A DNA stretch of 64,000 nt from Bacteroidales bacterium (GCA_024400195.1 JAKSNC010000001.1:1-64000); one strand, 5' to 3'. Counted from the stretch's first letter, positions 50,301 through 61,822 are shown. Translations and numbers: made by a program. The notes: a model not told the origin generated them from the letters alone.

Positions 50301-51691
50301 TTCGGCTGGAAGGCCTGAATACCGAGACGGTGCAGTGTAGGAGCACGGTTAAGCAAAACCGGGTGTCCTTTGAGAATATTCTCAAGGATGTCCCACACAG
50401 CCGGATCTTTCCTATCGACAATCTTCTTTGCCGATTTAACAGTCTTTACGATACCTCTTTCGATGAGTTTGCGGATAACGAACGGCTTGAAGAGTTCTGC
50501 CGCCATATCTTTAGGAAGACCGCATTCGTTCATATTGAGATCCGGACCGACGACGATAACGGAACGTCCGGAGTAATCGACACGCTTTCCAAGAAGATTC
50601 TGACGGAAACGGCCCTGTTTACCTTTCAAACTGTCGCTTAACGACTTAAGCGGACGATTTGATTCAGCCTTCACCGCGCTTGACTTACGAGAATTGTCGA
50701 AAAGTGAATCAACGGCCTCCTGAAGCATACGTTTCTCGTTACGGAGAATGACGGCCGGGGCCGATATCTCGATAAGTCTCTTCAGACGGTTGTTTCGAAT
50801 GATGACTCTACGATAAAGTTCGTTAAGGTCTGATGTGGCGAAACGGCCTCCGTCAAGCGGGACGAGAGGTCTGAGCTCCGGAGGGATGACGGGGATTGCC
50901 CTCATCACCATCCATTCCGGCTTGTTTTCCATACGTTTGCGTGAGTCACGGAATGCCTCAAACACCTGCAGTCTCTTCAACAGATCCTGTTTGCGCTGGA
51001 CTGAGTTTTCGACATTAGCCTCTTCACGAAGCATATCTGCTCTTTTGTCGAGTTCATACTCGCCGTTCTCATCGACTTCCGACAATTCGGCAAGAAGGTC
51101 GTAAATAGCTTCCGCACCTTCCTTTGCGATGAATTTGTCCTTATCACTGAGAGTTTCGTTTCCGGCTCTCTTCAGAATGTCGTGATATTCCTGTTCGGAA
51201 ATAAGGTCGAGTTTCTTGCTGCCTTTTTCACCATCGTGTGTCTCACCGAATTTGCCAGGCTGGACGACGATATATGATTCATAATAAATAACTTCTTCAA
51301 GTTTCTTAGCAGGAATGCCGAGCAATGCGCCAATCTTGTTGGGAAGTGAACGGAAGTACCATATATGAGCGATTGGGACTACGAGTTTGATATGTCCGGC
51401 ACGTTCGCGTCTGACTTTCTTTTCAGTCACCTCGACTCCGCAGTGGTCGCATATCGTGCCTTTATACCTGATGCGTTTGTATTTTCCGCAGTGGCATTCC
51501 CAGTCCTTAACGGGTCCGAAAATCTTTTCGCAGAACAAACCGTCGCGTTCGGGTTTGTAGGAACGATAGTTTATTGTCTCAGGCTTCAAGACCTCTCCGT
51601 GCGAATGAGCCATTATCGACTCAGGAGAAGCAAGACTTACCGTGATTCTCGAAAAATTGCTGTCTATTTTTTGATCTATTGACTTATCCAT
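47327..51691 (-). CDS. rpoC: RNA polymerase subunit beta'
   Basis: 1454 residues. The N-terminal zinc site is in [15 protein letters not shown] plus CDHCGVE; the catalytic Mg loop [15 protein letters not shown] is in the first third; the second zinc site has [17 protein letters not shown]. The C-terminal part, with [19 protein letters not shown], is intact. 30 bp after rpoB. Typical of Bacteroidetes, without the large insertions found in some phyla. Confidence 0.99.
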   Translation of the reverse strand: MDKSIDQKIDSNFSRITVSLASPESIMAHSHGEVLKPETINYRSYKPERDGLFCEKIFGPVKDWECHCGKYKRIRYKGTICDHCGVEVTEKKVRRERAGHIKLVVPIAHIWYFRSLPNKIGALLGIPAKKLEEVIYYESYIVVQPGKFGETHDGEKGSKKLDLISEQEYHDILKRAGNETLSDKDKFIAKEGAEAIYDLLAELSEVDENGEYELDKRADMLREEANVENSVQRKQDLLKRLQVFEAFRDSRKRMENKPEWMVMRAIPVIPPELRPLVPLDGGRFATSDLNELYRRVIIRNNRLKRLIEISAPAVILRNEKRMLQEAVDSLFDNSRKSSAVKAESNRPLKSLSDSLKGKQGRFRQNLLGKRVDYSGRSVIVVGPDLNMNECGLPKDMAAELFKPFVIRKLIERGIVKTVKSAKKIVDRKDPAVWDILENILKGHPVLLNRAPTLHRLGIQAFQPKLVEGKAIRLHPLVCTAFNADFDGDQMAVHVPLGNAAVLEAQILMLASHNILNPANGAPITVPSQDMVLGLYYITKPRKSTPEHPVKGEGKTFYGPEEVIIAYNEKKIDMHAVINVVVTVRENDELVEKKVETTVGRVLFNQVVPKEFGFVNKLLDKKTLRDIIGEMVKLLGTSTTTHFLDDVKNMGYSMAFKGGLSFNLGNVLVPSVKEKLIEEANAEVAEIRENYDMGLITDKERYNKIVDIWGHVKTNLSSEVMSVLTKDDQGFNPVFMMLDSGARGSKDQISQLCGMRGLMAKPQKTTAAGGADIIENPILANFKEGLSVLEYFISTHGARKGLADTALKTADAGYLTRRLVDVAHDVIITEKDCGTLRGLTMTALKRGEEVLESLYDRILGRVALHDVVDPKTDKLIVAGGDEINETKAKAIVDAGIESVEIRSVLTCESKHGVCANCYGRNLSSGKLVQRGEAVGVIAAQSIGEPGTQLTLRTFHQGGTASKTGEASSIISKHNGLLEITDLRSVDYVDDLKNKYQIVTGRSAEMKILDMKTKVALTTRNIPYGSKLYFKSGDQIKAGDLICEWDPYNAVILSEYAGTVRFNNIVEGSTYHDELDEQTNKHEWVIIEGKKFGSSPSFSIIDKSGQVIKTYDLPVGAHISSHSSDGNVKDGFKVKAGDILVKMPRVTGSLGDITGGLPRVTELFEARNSSEPAVVSEIDGEVSFGDKLVRKNKKIIITSKKTGERREYLVPTSKQILAQEGDFVKAGQQLSDGAITPANILAIEGPTKVQEYIVNEIQEVYRSQGVTINGKHFEVIVRQMMRKVEIKDHGDTRFLEGDIVNKIAFQEENDNIFGKVYVEDAGDSESLRKGQIVSARRLHDENSMLKRKDKRLVVTRPAKPAQAAQVLQGITRAALQTDSFISAASFQETTKVLTLAAINAKSDTLEGMKENVIVGHKIPAGTGLREYDDLIVSSKEDYDEIVGANVEMVAVDAEEA

Positions 51692-51721
51692 TGTTTACCG
51701 AATATGATATTGGTACTTCTA

Positions 51722-54700
51722 TTATTCAAATGTCACTTCAAGACCAAGTCCGCGTAACTCGTGAACAAGGACGTTGAACGATTCCGGAATACCCGGTTTC
51801 GGCATGTTGTCTCCCTTGACAATCGCCTCGTAGGCCTTTGCCCTGCCGACAACATCGTCGGACTTGACGGTAAGGATTTCCTGCAACACGTTGCTTGCAC
51901 CGAATGCCTCCAAAGCCCAAACTTCCATTTCTCCGAAACGCTGACCTCCGAATTGAGCCTTTCCGCCAAGCGGCTGCTGAGTGATAAGAGAATATGGTCC
52001 TATTGAACGGGCGTGCATCTTGTCATCAACCATGTGATGCAGCTTCAACATATAGATATAGCCGACAGTGGCTTCCTGATCAAATGGCTCGCCTGTTCCG
52101 CCGTCGTACAGCTGGATTCGTCCGTTGGCGGGAAGTCCGGCCTCCTTCATCAGATTGTTGATGTCGTCCAATGACGCACCATCAAAAATCGGAGTCGCGA
52201 ATTTCTTTCCAAGCTTCTTGCCGGCCCATCCGAGAACGGTCTCATAAATCTGACCGAGGTTCATACGAGACGGCACACCCAAAGGATTCAGAACAATGTC
52301 AACAGGAGTTCCGTCAGCAAGGAACGGCATGTCTTCTTCACGGACAATGCGGGAGACAATACCCTTGTTTCCGTGACGACCGGCCATCTTGTCACCAATG
52401 TTGAGCTTACGCTTCTGTGCGACATAGACTTTAGCCATCTGAACAATGCCGTTTGGAAGTTCATCACCGACACTCTCCACATTCTTGATGCGGCTGTAGT
52501 GACCGATAATCTCCTTAATCTTTAGATTATAGTTGTCAATGACCGAAACAACAAGATCGTTAGTATGAGCGTCAGAAGTCCAGCCGTATGAATTGATATT
52601 TTGATAATCAATATCTTTAAGAAGCTTCTGAGCAAATTTCACTCTCTTCACGACGACCGTCTCGCCATATCTGTTCTGAACTCCAGCCGAGGTGTGACCT
52701 GAAAGTATGACCATCAGTTTGTCAACGAGTAAATTCTTAACCTCGTCGAGTTTGAGATTGCATTCTCTGTCGATTTCCACCATGCGTTCCTTGTCTTTTG
52801 CTTTGGCTTTGCGGTCTTTCACGGCACGTGAGAAGAGGCGTTTGCCAATGACGAAACCCTTCATGGAGGGGCCAGCCTTCAAAGAGGCGTTCTTGACATC
52901 ACCGGCCTTTTCGCCGAAGATGGCACGAAGAAGTTTCTCCTCTGGCGTCGGATCTGTCTCGCCCTTAGGCGTGATTTTTCCAATGAGTATGTCACCTTCC
53001 CTGACTTCGGCACCGACTCTGATGAGTCCGTTTTCGTCAAGTTCCTTGGTGGCTTCCGCACTGACGTTAGGTATATCGTTTGTAAGCTGCTCAATGCCTC
53101 GCTTCGTATCGCGGACTTCGAGTGTAAACTCGTCAACATGTATCGACGTGAAGATGTCTTCCTTGACTATGCGTTCCGAAATCACGATGGCGTCTTCGTA
53201 GTTGTAGCCCTTCCAAGGCATGAAGGCAACCATCAGGTTACGTCCGAGAGCGAGGTCTCCGTCTGCAGTGGCATATCCTTCGGTGATTATCTGACCTTTA
53301 ACGACCTTATCGCCTTTTTTAACGATAGGTTTCTGGTTCATCACCGTGCTCTGGTTGGTTCTCGCGAACTTAATGAGTTCGTAGGTCTTCACCTTATCGT
53401 CGAAATTGACGATTTTCTCATCTTCTGTCCAATCGTAGTCAATGACTATCTTCGTCGAATCAACAAAGACGACGGTGCCGTTGCCCTCTGCCTCAATAAG
53501 CACTCTCGAATCTCTTGCAACGTATCTCTCCATTCCGGTTCCGACAATAGGAGCCTCGGGATTCATCAACGGAACAGCCTGACGCATCATGTTGGATCCC
53601 ATCAAAGCACGGTTTGCGTCATCATGTTCGAGGAACGGGATAAGCGAGGCCGCCACTGAAGAAATCTGGTTCGGGGCCACGTCTATATAGTCTATGTTTT
53701 CAGGTGTCACGATAGGATAATCGGCAATACAGCGGACCTTGATAAGTTCGTCTGTGAGTTTGCCGTCATCAGTCATCGCGGAGCACGACTGGGCGATGTT
53801 CATACCTTCTTCTTCTTCAGCTGTAAGGTAATTCGGCGCATTCTTAAAATCGACTACGCCCTCATTGACCTTGCGGTAAGGTGTCGATATGAATCCCAAC
53901 TTGTTGACCTTTGCGAAAACGCTCAATGATGAAATCAGACCGATGTTAGGACCTTCCGGCGTTTCTATTGTACAAAGACGTCCGTAATGCGTATAGTGGA
54001 CGTCACGCACTTCGAAACCGGCTCTATCACGTGACAAACCTCCTGGTCCGAGTGCCGAAATACGACGTTTGTGCGTTATCTCGGAAAGAGGATTGGTCTG
54101 GTCCATGAACTGCGACAACTGGTTTGTTCCGAAGAATGAGTTGATGACGGAAGAAAGGGTCTTCGCATTCACAAGATCCGTCGGGGTGAAACTGTCGTTT
54201 TCGTTATGAGTGTTCATCCTTTCCTTGATTGTGCGCTGCATACGCTTCAGGCCAAGTCCGAACTGGGCGTAAAGCTGTTCGCCGACAGTTCTTATACGAC
54301 GGTTGCTGAGGTGGTCGATGTCATCGACTTCTGCCTTGCCGTTAGAAAGGGTGATGAGGTACTTGATGATTGAAGTGATGTCTTCCTTTGTCAGACAGAC
54401 AATATCTTCAGGTATATCAAGGTTGAGTTTCTTATTGACGCGATAACGTCCGACTTCTCCGAGACTGTAATTCTTATCTGTCAGGAACAGTTCGGAAACA
54501 TATTTGTGAGCCGATTCGTAATCCGGAGCGTCTGAACTCTTCATCAGTTTGTAGATAAATTCGACCGCTTCACGTTCAGAGTTTGTTCCATCCTTACTCA
54601 ATGTATTGAATATCAGAGAGTAGTCAGAAATCTTTATGTCGGTATTCTGAACAAGGACTGATTTAATGCCTTTTTCTAAGAGAAGGTCTATTTTATCGTC

Positions 54701-55528
54701 TGTAAGTTCTATATCTCTTTCGCAGAGAGTGTCGAGACGGTCTATTGTGCTGAACTCTCCTGTTTCCTCGTCTGTCATATCCACCGTGTATGGAAGGAGG
54801 ACTTTGGCGGCGAGTCTGCGTCCTTTGAGAGCGTTTCTGTCCTTTTTGGACACTTTCACCTCGACTGCGAGATTAAATAGGTCGAGGATATCTTTATCGG
54901 TCTCATAGCCAATGGCACGAAGAAGGGTTGTGACCGGTAATTTTTTCTTTCTATCGATATAGGCGAACATGGTGTTGCTTATATCGGTTGAGAATTCCAT
55001 CCAAGAGCCTTTGAATGGGATTATACGTGCCGAATATAATGTGGAACCGTTGGCATGCGTACTTGATCCGAAGAATACACCCGGTGAACGGTGAAGTTGC
55101 GATACGACGACGCGTTCGGCACCGTTTATAACGAATGTGCCGCGCGGTGTCATATACGGGATGTTTCCGAGATATACGTCTTGCACCTTGGTCTCGAAAT
55201 CGTCGCGGTCTTTTTCAATGCAGGAAAGTTTCAACTTGGTCTTAAGCCTTACACAATAGCTTAATCCGCGTTCTATACATTCCTGGATGCTGTATTGCGG
55301 AGCATCTATATAATAGTCGATAAAGTCGAGTTGATAATTACTGCGGGAATCCACAACGGGGAAATATTCTTTGAATACCTTGCGGAGTCCTTCGTCGCTT
55401 CTCTTTTCCGGGCTTGTCTCCAACTGGAAGAAGTCTTTGAATGACTTCAACTGAATATCAAGCAGATCCGGATAGTCAAAAGGTTTCTTTACGGAAGCGA
55501 AACTGATTCTTTCTAGTGATTTGTCCAA
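51722..55528 (-). CDS. rpoB: RNA polymerase subunit beta
   Basis: 1268 residues. The rifampicin region has [25 protein letters not shown] (quoted in part as [12 protein letters not shown]) followed by [15 protein letters not shown], reading as the sensitive type. [15 protein letters not shown] and the C-terminal [15 protein letters not shown] are conserved. It begins 119 bp after rplL, across a hairpin that could partly terminate. Confidence 0.99.
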   Translation of the reverse strand: MDKSLERISFASVKKPFDYPDLLDIQLKSFKDFFQLETSPEKRSDEGLRKVFKEYFPVVDSRSNYQLDFIDYYIDAPQYSIQECIERGLSYCVRLKTKLKLSCIEKDRDDFETKVQDVYLGNIPYMTPRGTFVINGAERVVVSQLHRSPGVFFGSSTHANGSTLYSARIIPFKGSWMEFSTDISNTMFAYIDRKKKLPVTTLLRAIGYETDKDILDLFNLAVEVKVSKKDRNALKGRRLAAKVLLPYTVDMTDEETGEFSTIDRLDTLCERDIELTDDKIDLLLEKGIKSVLVQNTDIKISDYSLIFNTLSKDGTNSEREAVEFIYKLMKSSDAPDYESAHKYVSELFLTDKNYSLGEVGRYRVNKKLNLDIPEDIVCLTKEDITSIIKYLITLSNGKAEVDDIDHLSNRRIRTVGEQLYAQFGLGLKRMQRTIKERMNTHNENDSFTPTDLVNAKTLSSVINSFFGTNQLSQFMDQTNPLSEITHKRRISALGPGGLSRDRAGFEVRDVHYTHYGRLCTIETPEGPNIGLISSLSVFAKVNKLGFISTPYRKVNEGVVDFKNAPNYLTAEEEEGMNIAQSCSAMTDDGKLTDELIKVRCIADYPIVTPENIDYIDVAPNQISSVAASLIPFLEHDDANRALMGSNMMRQAVPLMNPEAPIVGTGMERYVARDSRVLIEAEGNGTVVFVDSTKIVIDYDWTEDEKIVNFDDKVKTYELIKFARTNQSTVMNQKPIVKKGDKVVKGQIITEGYATADGDLALGRNLMVAFMPWKGYNYEDAIVISERIVKEDIFTSIHVDEFTLEVRDTKRGIEQLTNDIPNVSAEATKELDENGLIRVGAEVREGDILIGKITPKGETDPTPEEKLLRAIFGEKAGDVKNASLKAGPSMKGFVIGKRLFSRAVKDRKAKAKDKERMVEIDRECNLKLDEVKNLLVDKLMVILSGHTSAGVQNRYGETVVVKRVKFAQKLLKDIDYQNINSYGWTSDAHTNDLVVSVIDNYNLKIKEIIGHYSRIKNVESVGDELPNGIVQMAKVYVAQKRKLNIGDKMAGRHGNKGIVSRIVREEDMPFLADGTPVDIVLNPLGVPSRMNLGQIYETVLGWAGKKLGKKFATPIFDGASLDDINNLMKEAGLPANGRIQLYDGGTGEPFDQEATVGYIYMLKLHHMVDDKMHARSIGPYSLITQQPLGGKAQFGGQRFGEMEVWALEAFGASNVLQEILTVKSDDVVGRAKAYEAIVKGDNMPKPGIPESFNVLVHELRGLGLEVTFE

Positions 55529-55584
55529 AGTGACTGTTTTTTAGGGTTATTATATGGCTTTATTACAAAGCTTTATAGCACACA

Positions 55585-55616
55585 AACCTCAGCTCCCGTG
55601 ATAGGGAGTTGAGGTT
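55585..55616 (-). terminator. Possible attenuator or processing hairpin between rplL and rpoB
   Basis: Arms AACCTCAGCTCCC (plus strand 55585-55597) and GGGAGTTGAGGTT (55604-55616) pair with one mismatch around a 6-base loop. On the minus strand it is followed by TGTGTGCTATAAAGC, not a clear T-run, so partial termination or RNase cleavage is more likely than a full stop. Confidence 0.55.
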
Positions 55617-55647
55617 GATATGCCCTTTTTCAAGGAACTTGAAATTC

Positions 55648-56028
55648 TTATTTGATTTCAACTTCGGCACCGGCGCCTTCAAGTTGAGTCTTAAGAGCGT
55701 TAGCTTCTTCTTTGCTCACACCTTCCTTGATTGCCTTAGGAGCTCCGTCGACCAATTCTTTGGCTTCTTTGAGGCCGAGGCTGGTGAGGTCCTTAACAAG
55801 TTTCACCACGTTAAGTTTTGAGGCACCTGCTGATTTGAGGATGACGTCAAACGAAGTTTTCTCTTCGGCTGCTGCGGCGGCTTCACCACCTGCTGCGGGA
55901 GCTGCAACGACTGCTGCGGCGGCTGCGGGTTCAATACCATATTCATCCTTAAGGATAGCGGCAAGTTCATTGACCTCTTTAACGGTAAGGTTAACTAATT
56001 GTTCAGCAAAAGCTTTGAGATCTGCCAT
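55648..56028 (-). CDS. rplL: 50S ribosomal protein L7/L12
   Basis: 126 residues. The N-terminal dimer domain (1-35) leads to an Ala-rich hinge (about 36-55), then the C-terminal domain with [20 protein letters not shown] and [20 protein letters not shown]. Present in several copies per ribosome, it recruits elongation factors. 73 bp after rplJ; the larger gap allows separate regulation of its higher copy number. Confidence 0.99.
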   Translation of the reverse strand: MADLKAFAEQLVNLTVKEVNELAAILKDEYGIEPAAAAAVVAAPAAGGEAAAAAEEKTSFDVILKSAGASKLNVVKLVKDLTSLGLKEAKELVDGAPKAIKEGVSKEEANALKTQLEGAGAEVEIK

Positions 56029-56101
56029 TTTTCTGTGATTTTAATTGTTATACGATATTTTTTTTAATTTACTCTTTCTTTATGAATGATAATCATTCTG
56101 A

Positions 56102-56623
56102 TTATTCCGGTCTTTCGGATAAGGTTTTCACAACTCCGCTCAGGATATGTCCGCCACTCTGAAGAGCGCTGACAACATTCTTTGCAGGCGACTGCAGTAA
56201 GGCGATGACGTCGGCGATGAGTTCGTTCTTCGACTTTATGCTGACGAGTGTGTCAAGCATGTTGTCACCGACATAAACGCATTCCTCAATGTAGGCTCCT
56301 TTGAGGATGGGGCGGTCGTTCGTCTTACGGAATGACTTGATAAGTTTTGCAGGGGCGTTGCCGCTTTCGGCAAACATCATTGCGGTAGTACCTTTCAGTG
56401 CGCTGTACAAATCTCCGTAATCTCTACCTGTCTTTTCCATAGCCTTTCTAAGCAGGGCGTTCTTCACAACGAGAAGCTTCACCTGGCTATTGAAGCATTG
56501 TCTTCTCAATTGGCTGGTCTTATCGGCATTGAGATTGGCGATGTCGGTAAGATAGAAATTGTGACAATTGTTCAATTGTTCGGTTATAGAATTGATGATG
56601 ACTTCTTTATCTTCTTTTCTCAT
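56102..56623 (-). CDS. rplJ: 50S ribosomal protein L10
   Basis: 173 residues. The N-terminal rRNA-binding domain starts MRKEDKEVIINSITEQL and contains KLLVVKNALLRKAME; the C-terminal helix that carries L7/L12 dimers ends the protein. In E. coli the L10-L12 complex represses rplJL translation. 18 bp after rplA. Confidence 0.99.
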   Translation of the reverse strand: MRKEDKEVIINSITEQLNNCHNFYLTDIANLNADKTSQLRRQCFNSQVKLLVVKNALLRKAMEKTGRDYGDLYSALKGTTAMMFAESGNAPAKLIKSFRKTNDRPILKGAYIEECVYVGDNMLDTLVSIKSKNELIADVIALLQSPAKNVVSALQSGGHILSGVVKTLSERPE

Positions 56624-56641
56624 GTCTGTACGTGTTAAAGA

Positions 56642-57337
56642 TTAGACAGCAATTGATTTGACATCAATCTGGACACCGGGACTCATTGTCGAAGAGATAT
56701 AGATGCTCTTGACGTATGTTCCCTTTGCCGCTGCAGGTTTCAACTTGATGACGGTCGAAATCAGTTCCTTCGCGTTGTCGGCAATTTTTTCAGCTGTGAA
56801 GCTTACTTTGGCGACTGCCGAGTGGATGATACCGTATTTATCAACTTTGAAGTCGATCTTACCGGCTTTCACTTCGTTGACTGCTTTAGCAACATCCATA
56901 GTCACTGTACCCGTTTTGGGGTTAGGCATAAGGCCGCGAGGTCCGAGGATACGTCCCAAGGCACCGATTTTCGGCATCACAGAAGGCATCGTGATGATGA
57001 CGTCAACGTCTGTCCAGCCGTCCTTAATCTTCTGGATATACTCATCCAGACCGACATAGTCGGCTCCTGCGTTTTTGGCTTCCTGTTCCTTATCGGGAGT
57101 GCAGAGAACCAAGACGCGGACGACTTTACCTGTTCCGTGAGGAAGGGTAACGCTGCCACGCACCATTTGGTTGGCTTTACGCGGGTCAACGCCGAGACGG
57201 ATGTTAAGGTCAACTGAAGCATCAAACTTAGTGTAAGTGATGTTCTTCACGATATCAACCGCTTCTGTCAAGGAGTAAACTTTGCTTTTGTCGAACTTAG
57301 CCAAAGCTTCTTTTTTCTTTTTAGATACTTTTGCCAT
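56642..57337 (-). CDS. rplA: 50S ribosomal protein L1
   Basis: 231 residues. [54 protein letters not shown] and the C-terminal [15 protein letters not shown] mark it (in parts). It forms the L1 stalk that guides tRNA out. In other bacteria L1 represses rplKA. 38 bp after rplK. Confidence 0.99.
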   Translation of the reverse strand: MAKVSKKKKEALAKFDKSKVYSLTEAVDIVKNITYTKFDASVDLNIRLGVDPRKANQMVRGSVTLPHGTGKVVRVLVLCTPDKEQEAKNAGADYVGLDEYIQKIKDGWTDVDVIITMPSVMPKIGALGRILGPRGLMPNPKTGTVTMDVAKAVNEVKAGKIDFKVDKYGIIHSAVAKVSFTAEKIADNAKELISTVIKLKPAAAKGTYVKSIYISSTMSPGVQIDVKSIAV

Positions 57338-57375
57338 TTTGGTTTGTTTTTGTTTGTTCTACAAATGCTAAAGAC

Positions 57376-57819
57376 TTAGTCTTTTTTTAAAGGTGATTCG
57401 CCTGTAACCTTAACGCCCATGCTGCGTGCTGTTCCGGCGACCATGCTCATCGCAGACTCGACTGTGAAGCAGTTCATGTCTTTCATCTTATTCTCGGCTA
57501 TGCCGCGGACGGCATCCCAAGTAAGACTTCCGACTTTGGAGCGGTTAGGCTCTTTTGAACCCTTCGCGACCTTGGCGGCTTCGAGAATGGACACTGCCAC
57601 TGGTGAAGCTTTTACAACAAAATCAAACGACTTGTCCTTGTAAACAGTGATGATGACCGGCAAAACCTTGCCTGCCTGATCCTGTGTGCGGGCGTTGAAT
57701 TGTTTGCAAAACTCCATGATGTTCACGCCTTTGGAACCCAGTGCGGGACCCACGGGCGGGGCCGGATTAGCGGCTCCTCCTTTGATTTGCAGTTTAATTA
57801 ATCCGCTTACTTCTTTCAT
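57376..57819 (-). CDS. rplK: 50S ribosomal protein L11
   Basis: 147 residues. The start has [21 protein letters not shown] with the thiostrepton-site proline helix; the C-terminal domain ends in [10 protein letters not shown]. It sits at the GTPase centre beside L10. 40 bp after nusG. Confidence 0.99.
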   Translation of the reverse strand: MKEVSGLIKLQIKGGAANPAPPVGPALGSKGVNIMEFCKQFNARTQDQAGKVLPVIITVYKDKSFDFVVKASPVAVSILEAAKVAKGSKEPNRSKVGSLTWDAVRGIAENKMKDMNCFTVESAMSMVAGTARSMGVKVTGESPLKKD

Positions 57820-57859
57820 TTTTTTGCTTATAAAAAGTTAAATGAAAACATTTTCAACA

Positions 57860-58408
57860 TCAAGATTCGCTCTTCACTTGGAAATAACTAAGTTCAAGAG
57901 GAGTACGGCGTCCGAGGATCTTAACGATGACTTTGAGTTTCTTACGCTCGTCCATCACCTCTTCCACTACTCCGCTGAAACTTGCGAAAGGACCGTCGGT
58001 AACCACAACGTTCTCACCGACCTTGAACGAGACTTCGACGCCTGCGCCGGTAACTGACATTGCATCAACCTTACCGAGTATGCGGTTTACCTCGTCGGCC
58101 TGGAGTTCGCCCGGCTGACCGCCCGCCATGATGCCCGGTGTCTCTTTAAGGACACTGACGACTTTTGCGGACAACACGGCCTCTATCATCACGTATCCGG
58201 GATAAAGGCATTTGTCTTTGACAACCTTTTTCCCGTTACGGATGCTATAGACCTTCTCCATTGGGACAAGAACCTGAGCGAGTTCCATACCCAACGTTTC
58301 GTCACGCTTCAGAGCGGCATCGAGATATTCTTTAACCTTTTTCTCTTTGCTGCTCAAGACGCGCACCACGTACCACTTCATCAAGTCGTTTCCTGAGATT
58401 TCAGCCAT
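57860..58408 (-). CDS. nusG: Transcription termination/antitermination factor NusG
   Basis: 182 residues. The NGN domain starts at KWYVVRVLSSKEKKVKEYLD; LVPMEKVYSIRNGKK and YPGYVMIEAVLS are typical. The KOW domain at the end shows VGENVVVTDGPFASFSGVV. It couples polymerase to Rho and the ribosome. Met10 is an alternative start. 49 bp after secE. Confidence 0.98.
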   Translation of the reverse strand: MAEISGNDLMKWYVVRVLSSKEKKVKEYLDAALKRDETLGMELAQVLVPMEKVYSIRNGKKVVKDKCLYPGYVMIEAVLSAKVVSVLKETPGIMAGGQPGELQADEVNRILGKVDAMSVTGAGVEVSFKVGENVVVTDGPFASFSGVVEEVMDERKKLKVIVKILGRRTPLELSYFQVKSES

Positions 58409-58457
58409 TTGAAAGTAATTTAAAAATGACGTTGATTCGGTTCAACAATACCCATGC

Positions 58458-58649
58458 CTAAAACACTCTGTAAAAGCCTTCAAGCAAGGTTTCAAAAGAC
58501 TTGTCCATCATATAAACCACCAAAGCGATTATCAGGGAAGCAATGGACACGACTACAGCACTACCACGGAGGTCAGTCCATGTCGGCCACGTAACCTTTT
58601 CGACCAACTCTTTGTAACACTCCTTAAAATAGTTTACCAACTTTTTCAT
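58458..58649 (-). CDS. secE: Preprotein translocase subunit SecE
   Basis: 63 residues with one membrane helix (SAVVVSIASLIIALVVYMMD). The amphipathic lead-in has KELVEKVTWPTWTDLRGS, the conserved SecE motif. Short single-TM form, partner of SecY (20541-21941), which carries an extra hydrophobic start here. Between tRNA-Trp and nusG, the typical order. Confidence 0.97.
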   Translation of the reverse strand: MKKLVNYFKECYKELVEKVTWPTWTDLRGSAVVVSIASLIIALVVYMMDKSFETLLEGFYRVF

Positions 58650-58676
58650 ACTATTGAACCTTTATTTTTTTTAACG

Positions 58677-58749
58677 CACAGGAGGTAGGGCTCGAACCCA
58701 CGACTTGCGGTTTTGGAGACCGCCGTTCTACCAACTGAACTACTCCTGT
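58677..58749 (-). tRNA. trnW: tRNA-Trp (anticodon CCA)
   Basis: 73 nt. Acceptor arms ACAGGAG and CTCCTGT pair fully; discriminator G. The anticodon loop CTCCAAA has CCA. T-loop GGGTTCGAGCCC is complete. The 3' CCA is not encoded. Sits between tuf and secE. Confidence 0.97.
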
Positions 58750-58796
58750 ATATTTAGGGGCAGACACAAGCCCACCCCTAACTTGAATACTAACTA

Positions 58797-59987
58797 TTAG
58801 TCTTCGACGATTTCGATAACCTGACCAGAACCAACGGTACGGCCACCTTCACGGATAGCGAAACGGAGACCTTTGTCCATAGCGATTTCGGCAATCAATT
58901 TGACATCGATAGTGACGTGGTCGCCAGGCATAACCATTTCCATTCCTTCTGGAAGGGTGATTTCACCGGTAACGTCGGTTGTTCTGAAGTAGAACTGAGG
59001 ACGATATTTGTTTCTGAACGGGGTGTGACGGCCACCTTCATCTTTTGAAAGAACGTAAACTTCGCCTTTGAAGTGGCTGTGCGGCTTAATCGAACCCGGT
59101 TTGGCGATAACCATACCACGGCGGATTTCGTCTTTGTCAATACCACGGAGGAGGAGACCTGCGTTATCACCGGCTTCACCTTCGTCCAATATCTTACGGA
59201 ACATTTCAACGCCTGTAACGGTTGATTTGAGTTTTTCAGCACCCATACCGATGATGTCGACAGGGTCGCCAACTTTCACGATACCTGTTTCAATACGACC
59301 TGTAGCAACGGTACCACGACCTGTGATTGAGAACACGTCTTCGATAGGCATAAGGAACGGTTTATCGACGGCACGTGCGGGCTCTGGAATCCATGTGTCG
59401 CAGGCTTCCATAAGTTCGTCGATTTTAGGTGCCCATGTCGGATCCTCGTTGAGGGCGCCAAGTGCCGAGCCACGGATGATAGGAGTATTGTCTCCATCGA
59501 ATTCATATTTGCTGAGGAGGTCGCGGACTTCCATCTCAACAAGTTCGAGAAGCTCTTCGTCGTCAACAAGGTCGCACTTGTTGAGGAACACTACGAGGCG
59601 AGGCACACCAACCTGACGGGCGAGAAGGATATGTTCGCGGGTCTGAGGCATAGGACCGTCGGTAGCGGCAACAACGATAATAGCACCGTCCATCTGAGCA
59701 GCACCGGTAACCATGTTCTTAACGTAGTCGGCGTGACCAGGGCAGTCAACGTGAGCATAGTGACGTTTTTCAGTCTGATACTCGACGTGAGCGGTGTTGA
59801 TGGTGATACCTCTTTCCTTTTCCTCTGGAGCTGCGTCGATAGAGTCGAACGACTTAAACTCCGACAAACCTTTGGCGGCTAAGTGCTTGGTAATAGCAGC
59901 GGTCAAAGTAGTCTTACCATGGTCAACGTGACCGATGGTACCGATATTGACGTGCGGTTTAGATCTGTCAAATTTTTCTTTTGCCAT
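58797..59987 (-). CDS. tuf: Elongation factor Tu
   Basis: 396 residues from ATG 59985-59987; the longer frame to 60146 runs through tRNA genes and is rejected. G1 is [10 protein letters not shown]3 [13 protein letters not shown]4 NKCD, with effector region [14 protein letters not shown]. It brings aminoacyl-tRNA to the ribosome. The single tuf in this window follows four tRNA genes and precedes tRNA-Trp, as in E. coli tufB. Codon use looks biased, as expected for a very highly expressed gene. Confidence 0.99.
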   Translation of the reverse strand: MAKEKFDRSKPHVNIGTIGHVDHGKTTLTAAITKHLAAKGLSEFKSFDSIDAAPEEKERGITINTAHVEYQTEKRHYAHVDCPGHADYVKNMVTGAAQMDGAIIVVAATDGPMPQTREHILLARQVGVPRLVVFLNKCDLVDDEELLELVEMEVRDLLSKYEFDGDNTPIIRGSALGALNEDPTWAPKIDELMEACDTWIPEPARAVDKPFLMPIEDVFSITGRGTVATGRIETGIVKVGDPVDIIGMGAEKLKSTVTGVEMFRKILDEGEAGDNAGLLLRGIDKDEIRRGMVIAKPGSIKPHSHFKGEVYVLSKDEGGRHTPFRNKYRPQFYFRTTDVTGEITLPEGMEMVMPGDHVTIDVKLIAEIAMDKGLRFAIREGGRTVGSGQVIEIVED

Positions 59988-60037
59988 AACTTCTTTATTT
60001 TTACTTAAGGTTAATAAATATTTCTTAAAAAAAACCG

Positions 60038-60109
<72 letters not shown>

Positions 60110-60118
60110 AGCCTGATG

Positions 60119-60191
60119 AGCGGAAGACGGGGCTCGAACCCGCCACCTAAAGCTTGGAAGGCTTTCGCTCTGCCAAATGAGCTACTTCCGC
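60119..60191 (-). tRNA. trnG: tRNA-Gly (anticodon TCC)
   Basis: 73 nt. Acceptor GCGGAAG and CTTCCGC pair fully. Loop CTTCCAA reads TCC; discriminator T, normal for Gly. No encoded CCA. Confidence 0.97.
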
Positions 60192-60200
60192 TTTTCTTCG

Positions 60201-60282
60201 TGGGGGAGGGTGGACTCGAACCACCGAACTCATCCGAGGACAGATTTACAGTCTGTTGCAATTGCCACTATGCGACTCCCCC
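60201..60282 (-). tRNA. trnY: tRNA-Tyr (anticodon GTA)
   Basis: 82 nt with a long class II variable arm (CCTCGGATGAGTTCGG region). Acceptor GGGGGAG and CTCCCCC pair fully. Anticodon loop CTGTAAA reads GTA; discriminator A. Confidence 0.97.
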
Positions 60283-60305
60283 GAGTCTTTCAATAAGACA
60301 ATCCG

Positions 60306-60379
60306 AGCCGGTGGAGGGATTCGAACCCCCGACCCCGAGATTACAAATCACGTGCTCTGGCCAACTGAGCTACACCGGC
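60306..60379 (-). tRNA. trnT: tRNA-Thr (anticodon TGT)
   Basis: 74 nt. Acceptor GCCGGTG and CACCGGC pair fully. Anticodon loop TTTGTAA reads TGT; discriminator T. First gene of the tRNA-tuf-sec-rpo transcript. Confidence 0.97.
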
Positions 60380-60437
60380 ATCGCATCAAAGAACTTCCCA
60401 TTATAGCGGGTCTATTATACTCCCCTAAAATGGTCTG

Positions 60438-60445
60438 CAAAATTA
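60438..60445 (-). promoter_or_regulatory. -7 box of the tRNA-tuf-rpoBC transcript
   Basis: Minus strand TAATTTTG followed by CAG, 58 bp before tRNA-Thr. A -33 TTTG is not evident; the region upstream is A+T-rich. Confidence 0.5.
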
Positions 60446-60538
60446 CGAAAATTTCTTAAAAGTGCGACACTTATTGCGTTTTTTTCAAAAAAAATTTTAT
60501 TTCACACTTTAATAAATTGTATTTCAACACATTACAAC

Positions 60539-60835
60539 TTATCCGCGCAACTTTCCCTTGTATTTTTCAAGTTGTTTTTTCAGTGCATCGACAGACAAAT
60601 CGACGGCTTCTTCAAATGTAGAGGCCGTTTTTTCGGCGTACAAGTCACTTCCTTTAAGGTCAATCCTGATATTTGCCGTCTTGTTTTCACCTGTTTCGGC
60701 ATATCCGAGTTTCAGCACTGCTTCGGCACCGATGACTTCGGAATATTTCGAGCACAACTTCTCGACTTTCTGTTCCACAAAACTTTCAAGTGAATCCTGC
60801 ATAGCGAAATGTACCGCTGTAACTGTTACTTTCAT
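60539..60835 (-). CDS. hpf: Short-form ribosome hibernation promoting factor (HPF/RaiA)
   Basis: 98 residues. The single beta-alpha-beta domain has VTAVHFAMQDSLESFVEQKVEKL and FEEAVDLSVDALKKQLEKYKG. It binds the 30S decoding site in stationary phase. Lacks the C-terminal dimerisation domain of the long form. 34 bp after the recombinase gene and likely cotranscribed, a pairing common in Bacteroidetes upstream of tuf. Confidence 0.95.
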   Translation of the reverse strand: MKVTVTAVHFAMQDSLESFVEQKVEKLCSKYSEVIGAEAVLKLGYAETGENKTANIRIDLKGSDLYAEKTASTFEEAVDLSVDALKKQLEKYKGKLRG

Positions 60836-60869
60836 AAAATCCTCCTTTTTTTAATTGGTTTATATAGTT

Positions 60870-61757
60870 TTATTTTTCATCGCCAAGCGGATGTGCCCGA
60901 CCGTATATATCCTTCAGTGTTTCAATAGTGTTATGCGTATAAATCTGTGTCGAGCCGAGGCTGCTGTGCCCGAGGAGTTTCTGTATCGCACGTATATCAG
61001 CACCACCATTCAGCAGATGCGTCGCGAAAGTATGTCGCAGCACATGAGGGCTTTTTCGGCTTATGGTCGTCACTTCTTCCAAAATATTATGAATTATAAT
61101 ATAAATAAGGTATGGGCTCGCTTCCCCACCCTTGTCATCAACTATAAGGTTAACGCATTGTCGGTTCGGATATTGTGCGTCTCTGACTTTTTTATATTTC
61201 TCCACGACATCAATAAGTCTGTTTCCTATCGGGATGATTCTCTCCTTATTTCTTTTTCCCAAAACCTTTATTGTAAGAGATTCTGTATCAATATCATAAT
61301 CTTTCAAACCACGTAATTCCGCCTGACGCATACCCGTCTGATAAAGAAGTTCGAAGACGACTTCGGCGCGACACATCTTAAAATCGTCTTCATCAGCATT
61401 GAAAGAGACCTTTTCGATATCCTGTTCAGGAACAAATTTGGCGATATTTTTAGGTTGCTTGAGAGATTTGACGCCATTCATCGGGGTTTTGTCGATTTTT
61501 CCCTCTCTTAGGCAGAACCGGTAAAACGAACGCAACGCCGACAAAGTCCGATTAACGCTTCTGTTTTCAAGGCCTTTCTCTTTCATATTCATAATGAAAG
61601 ACCTTATTATAGGAGTTGTCGCGGCACACAAGTCGATACCATCGTAATTTTCATCAAGATAAGTTGTAAAGCATTCTAAATCACGATGATAAGCTTCTAC
61701 GGTAAGAGGCGAATAGCGTTTTTCAGTCTGAATATATCTGAGAAAATTTTCCAGCAT
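60870..61757 (-). CDS. xerC: Tyrosine recombinase, XerC/XerD family
   Basis: 295 residues. The N-terminal SAM-like core-binding domain spans 1-90; the catalytic domain has Arg144 (TGMRQAELRG), Lys168 (GKRNKER), His238 and Arg241 (PHVLRHTFATHLLNGGAD), His264 (LLGHSS) and Tyr273 (IYTH), a full catalytic set. It acts on the dif site to resolve chromosome dimers. No dif-like sequence was recognised nearby. Next to hpf, 34 bp apart, and not flanked by mobile-element signs, so a housekeeping Xer rather than an integrase. Confidence 0.92.
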   Translation of the reverse strand: MLENFLRYIQTEKRYSPLTVEAYHRDLECFTTYLDENYDGIDLCAATTPIIRSFIMNMKEKGLENRSVNRTLSALRSFYRFCLREGKIDKTPMNGVKSLKQPKNIAKFVPEQDIEKVSFNADEDDFKMCRAEVVFELLYQTGMRQAELRGLKDYDIDTESLTIKVLGKRNKERIIPIGNRLIDVVEKYKKVRDAQYPNRQCVNLIVDDKGGEASPYLIYIIIHNILEEVTTISRKSPHVLRHTFATHLLNGGADIRAIQKLLGHSSLGSTQIYTHNTIETLKDIYGRAHPLGDEK

Positions 61758-61822
61758 CGGAATAAAAGTTTATGTAAAGTTACAAAATTTTGAAACAAGT
61801 ATCATCATCAACAAAAAAGGCC

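Noticed and set aside
60870..61757. Reading the tyrosine recombinase as a mobile-element integrase
   Set aside because: No attachment repeats, excisionase or cargo nearby; size and motifs fit housekeeping XerC/XerD.
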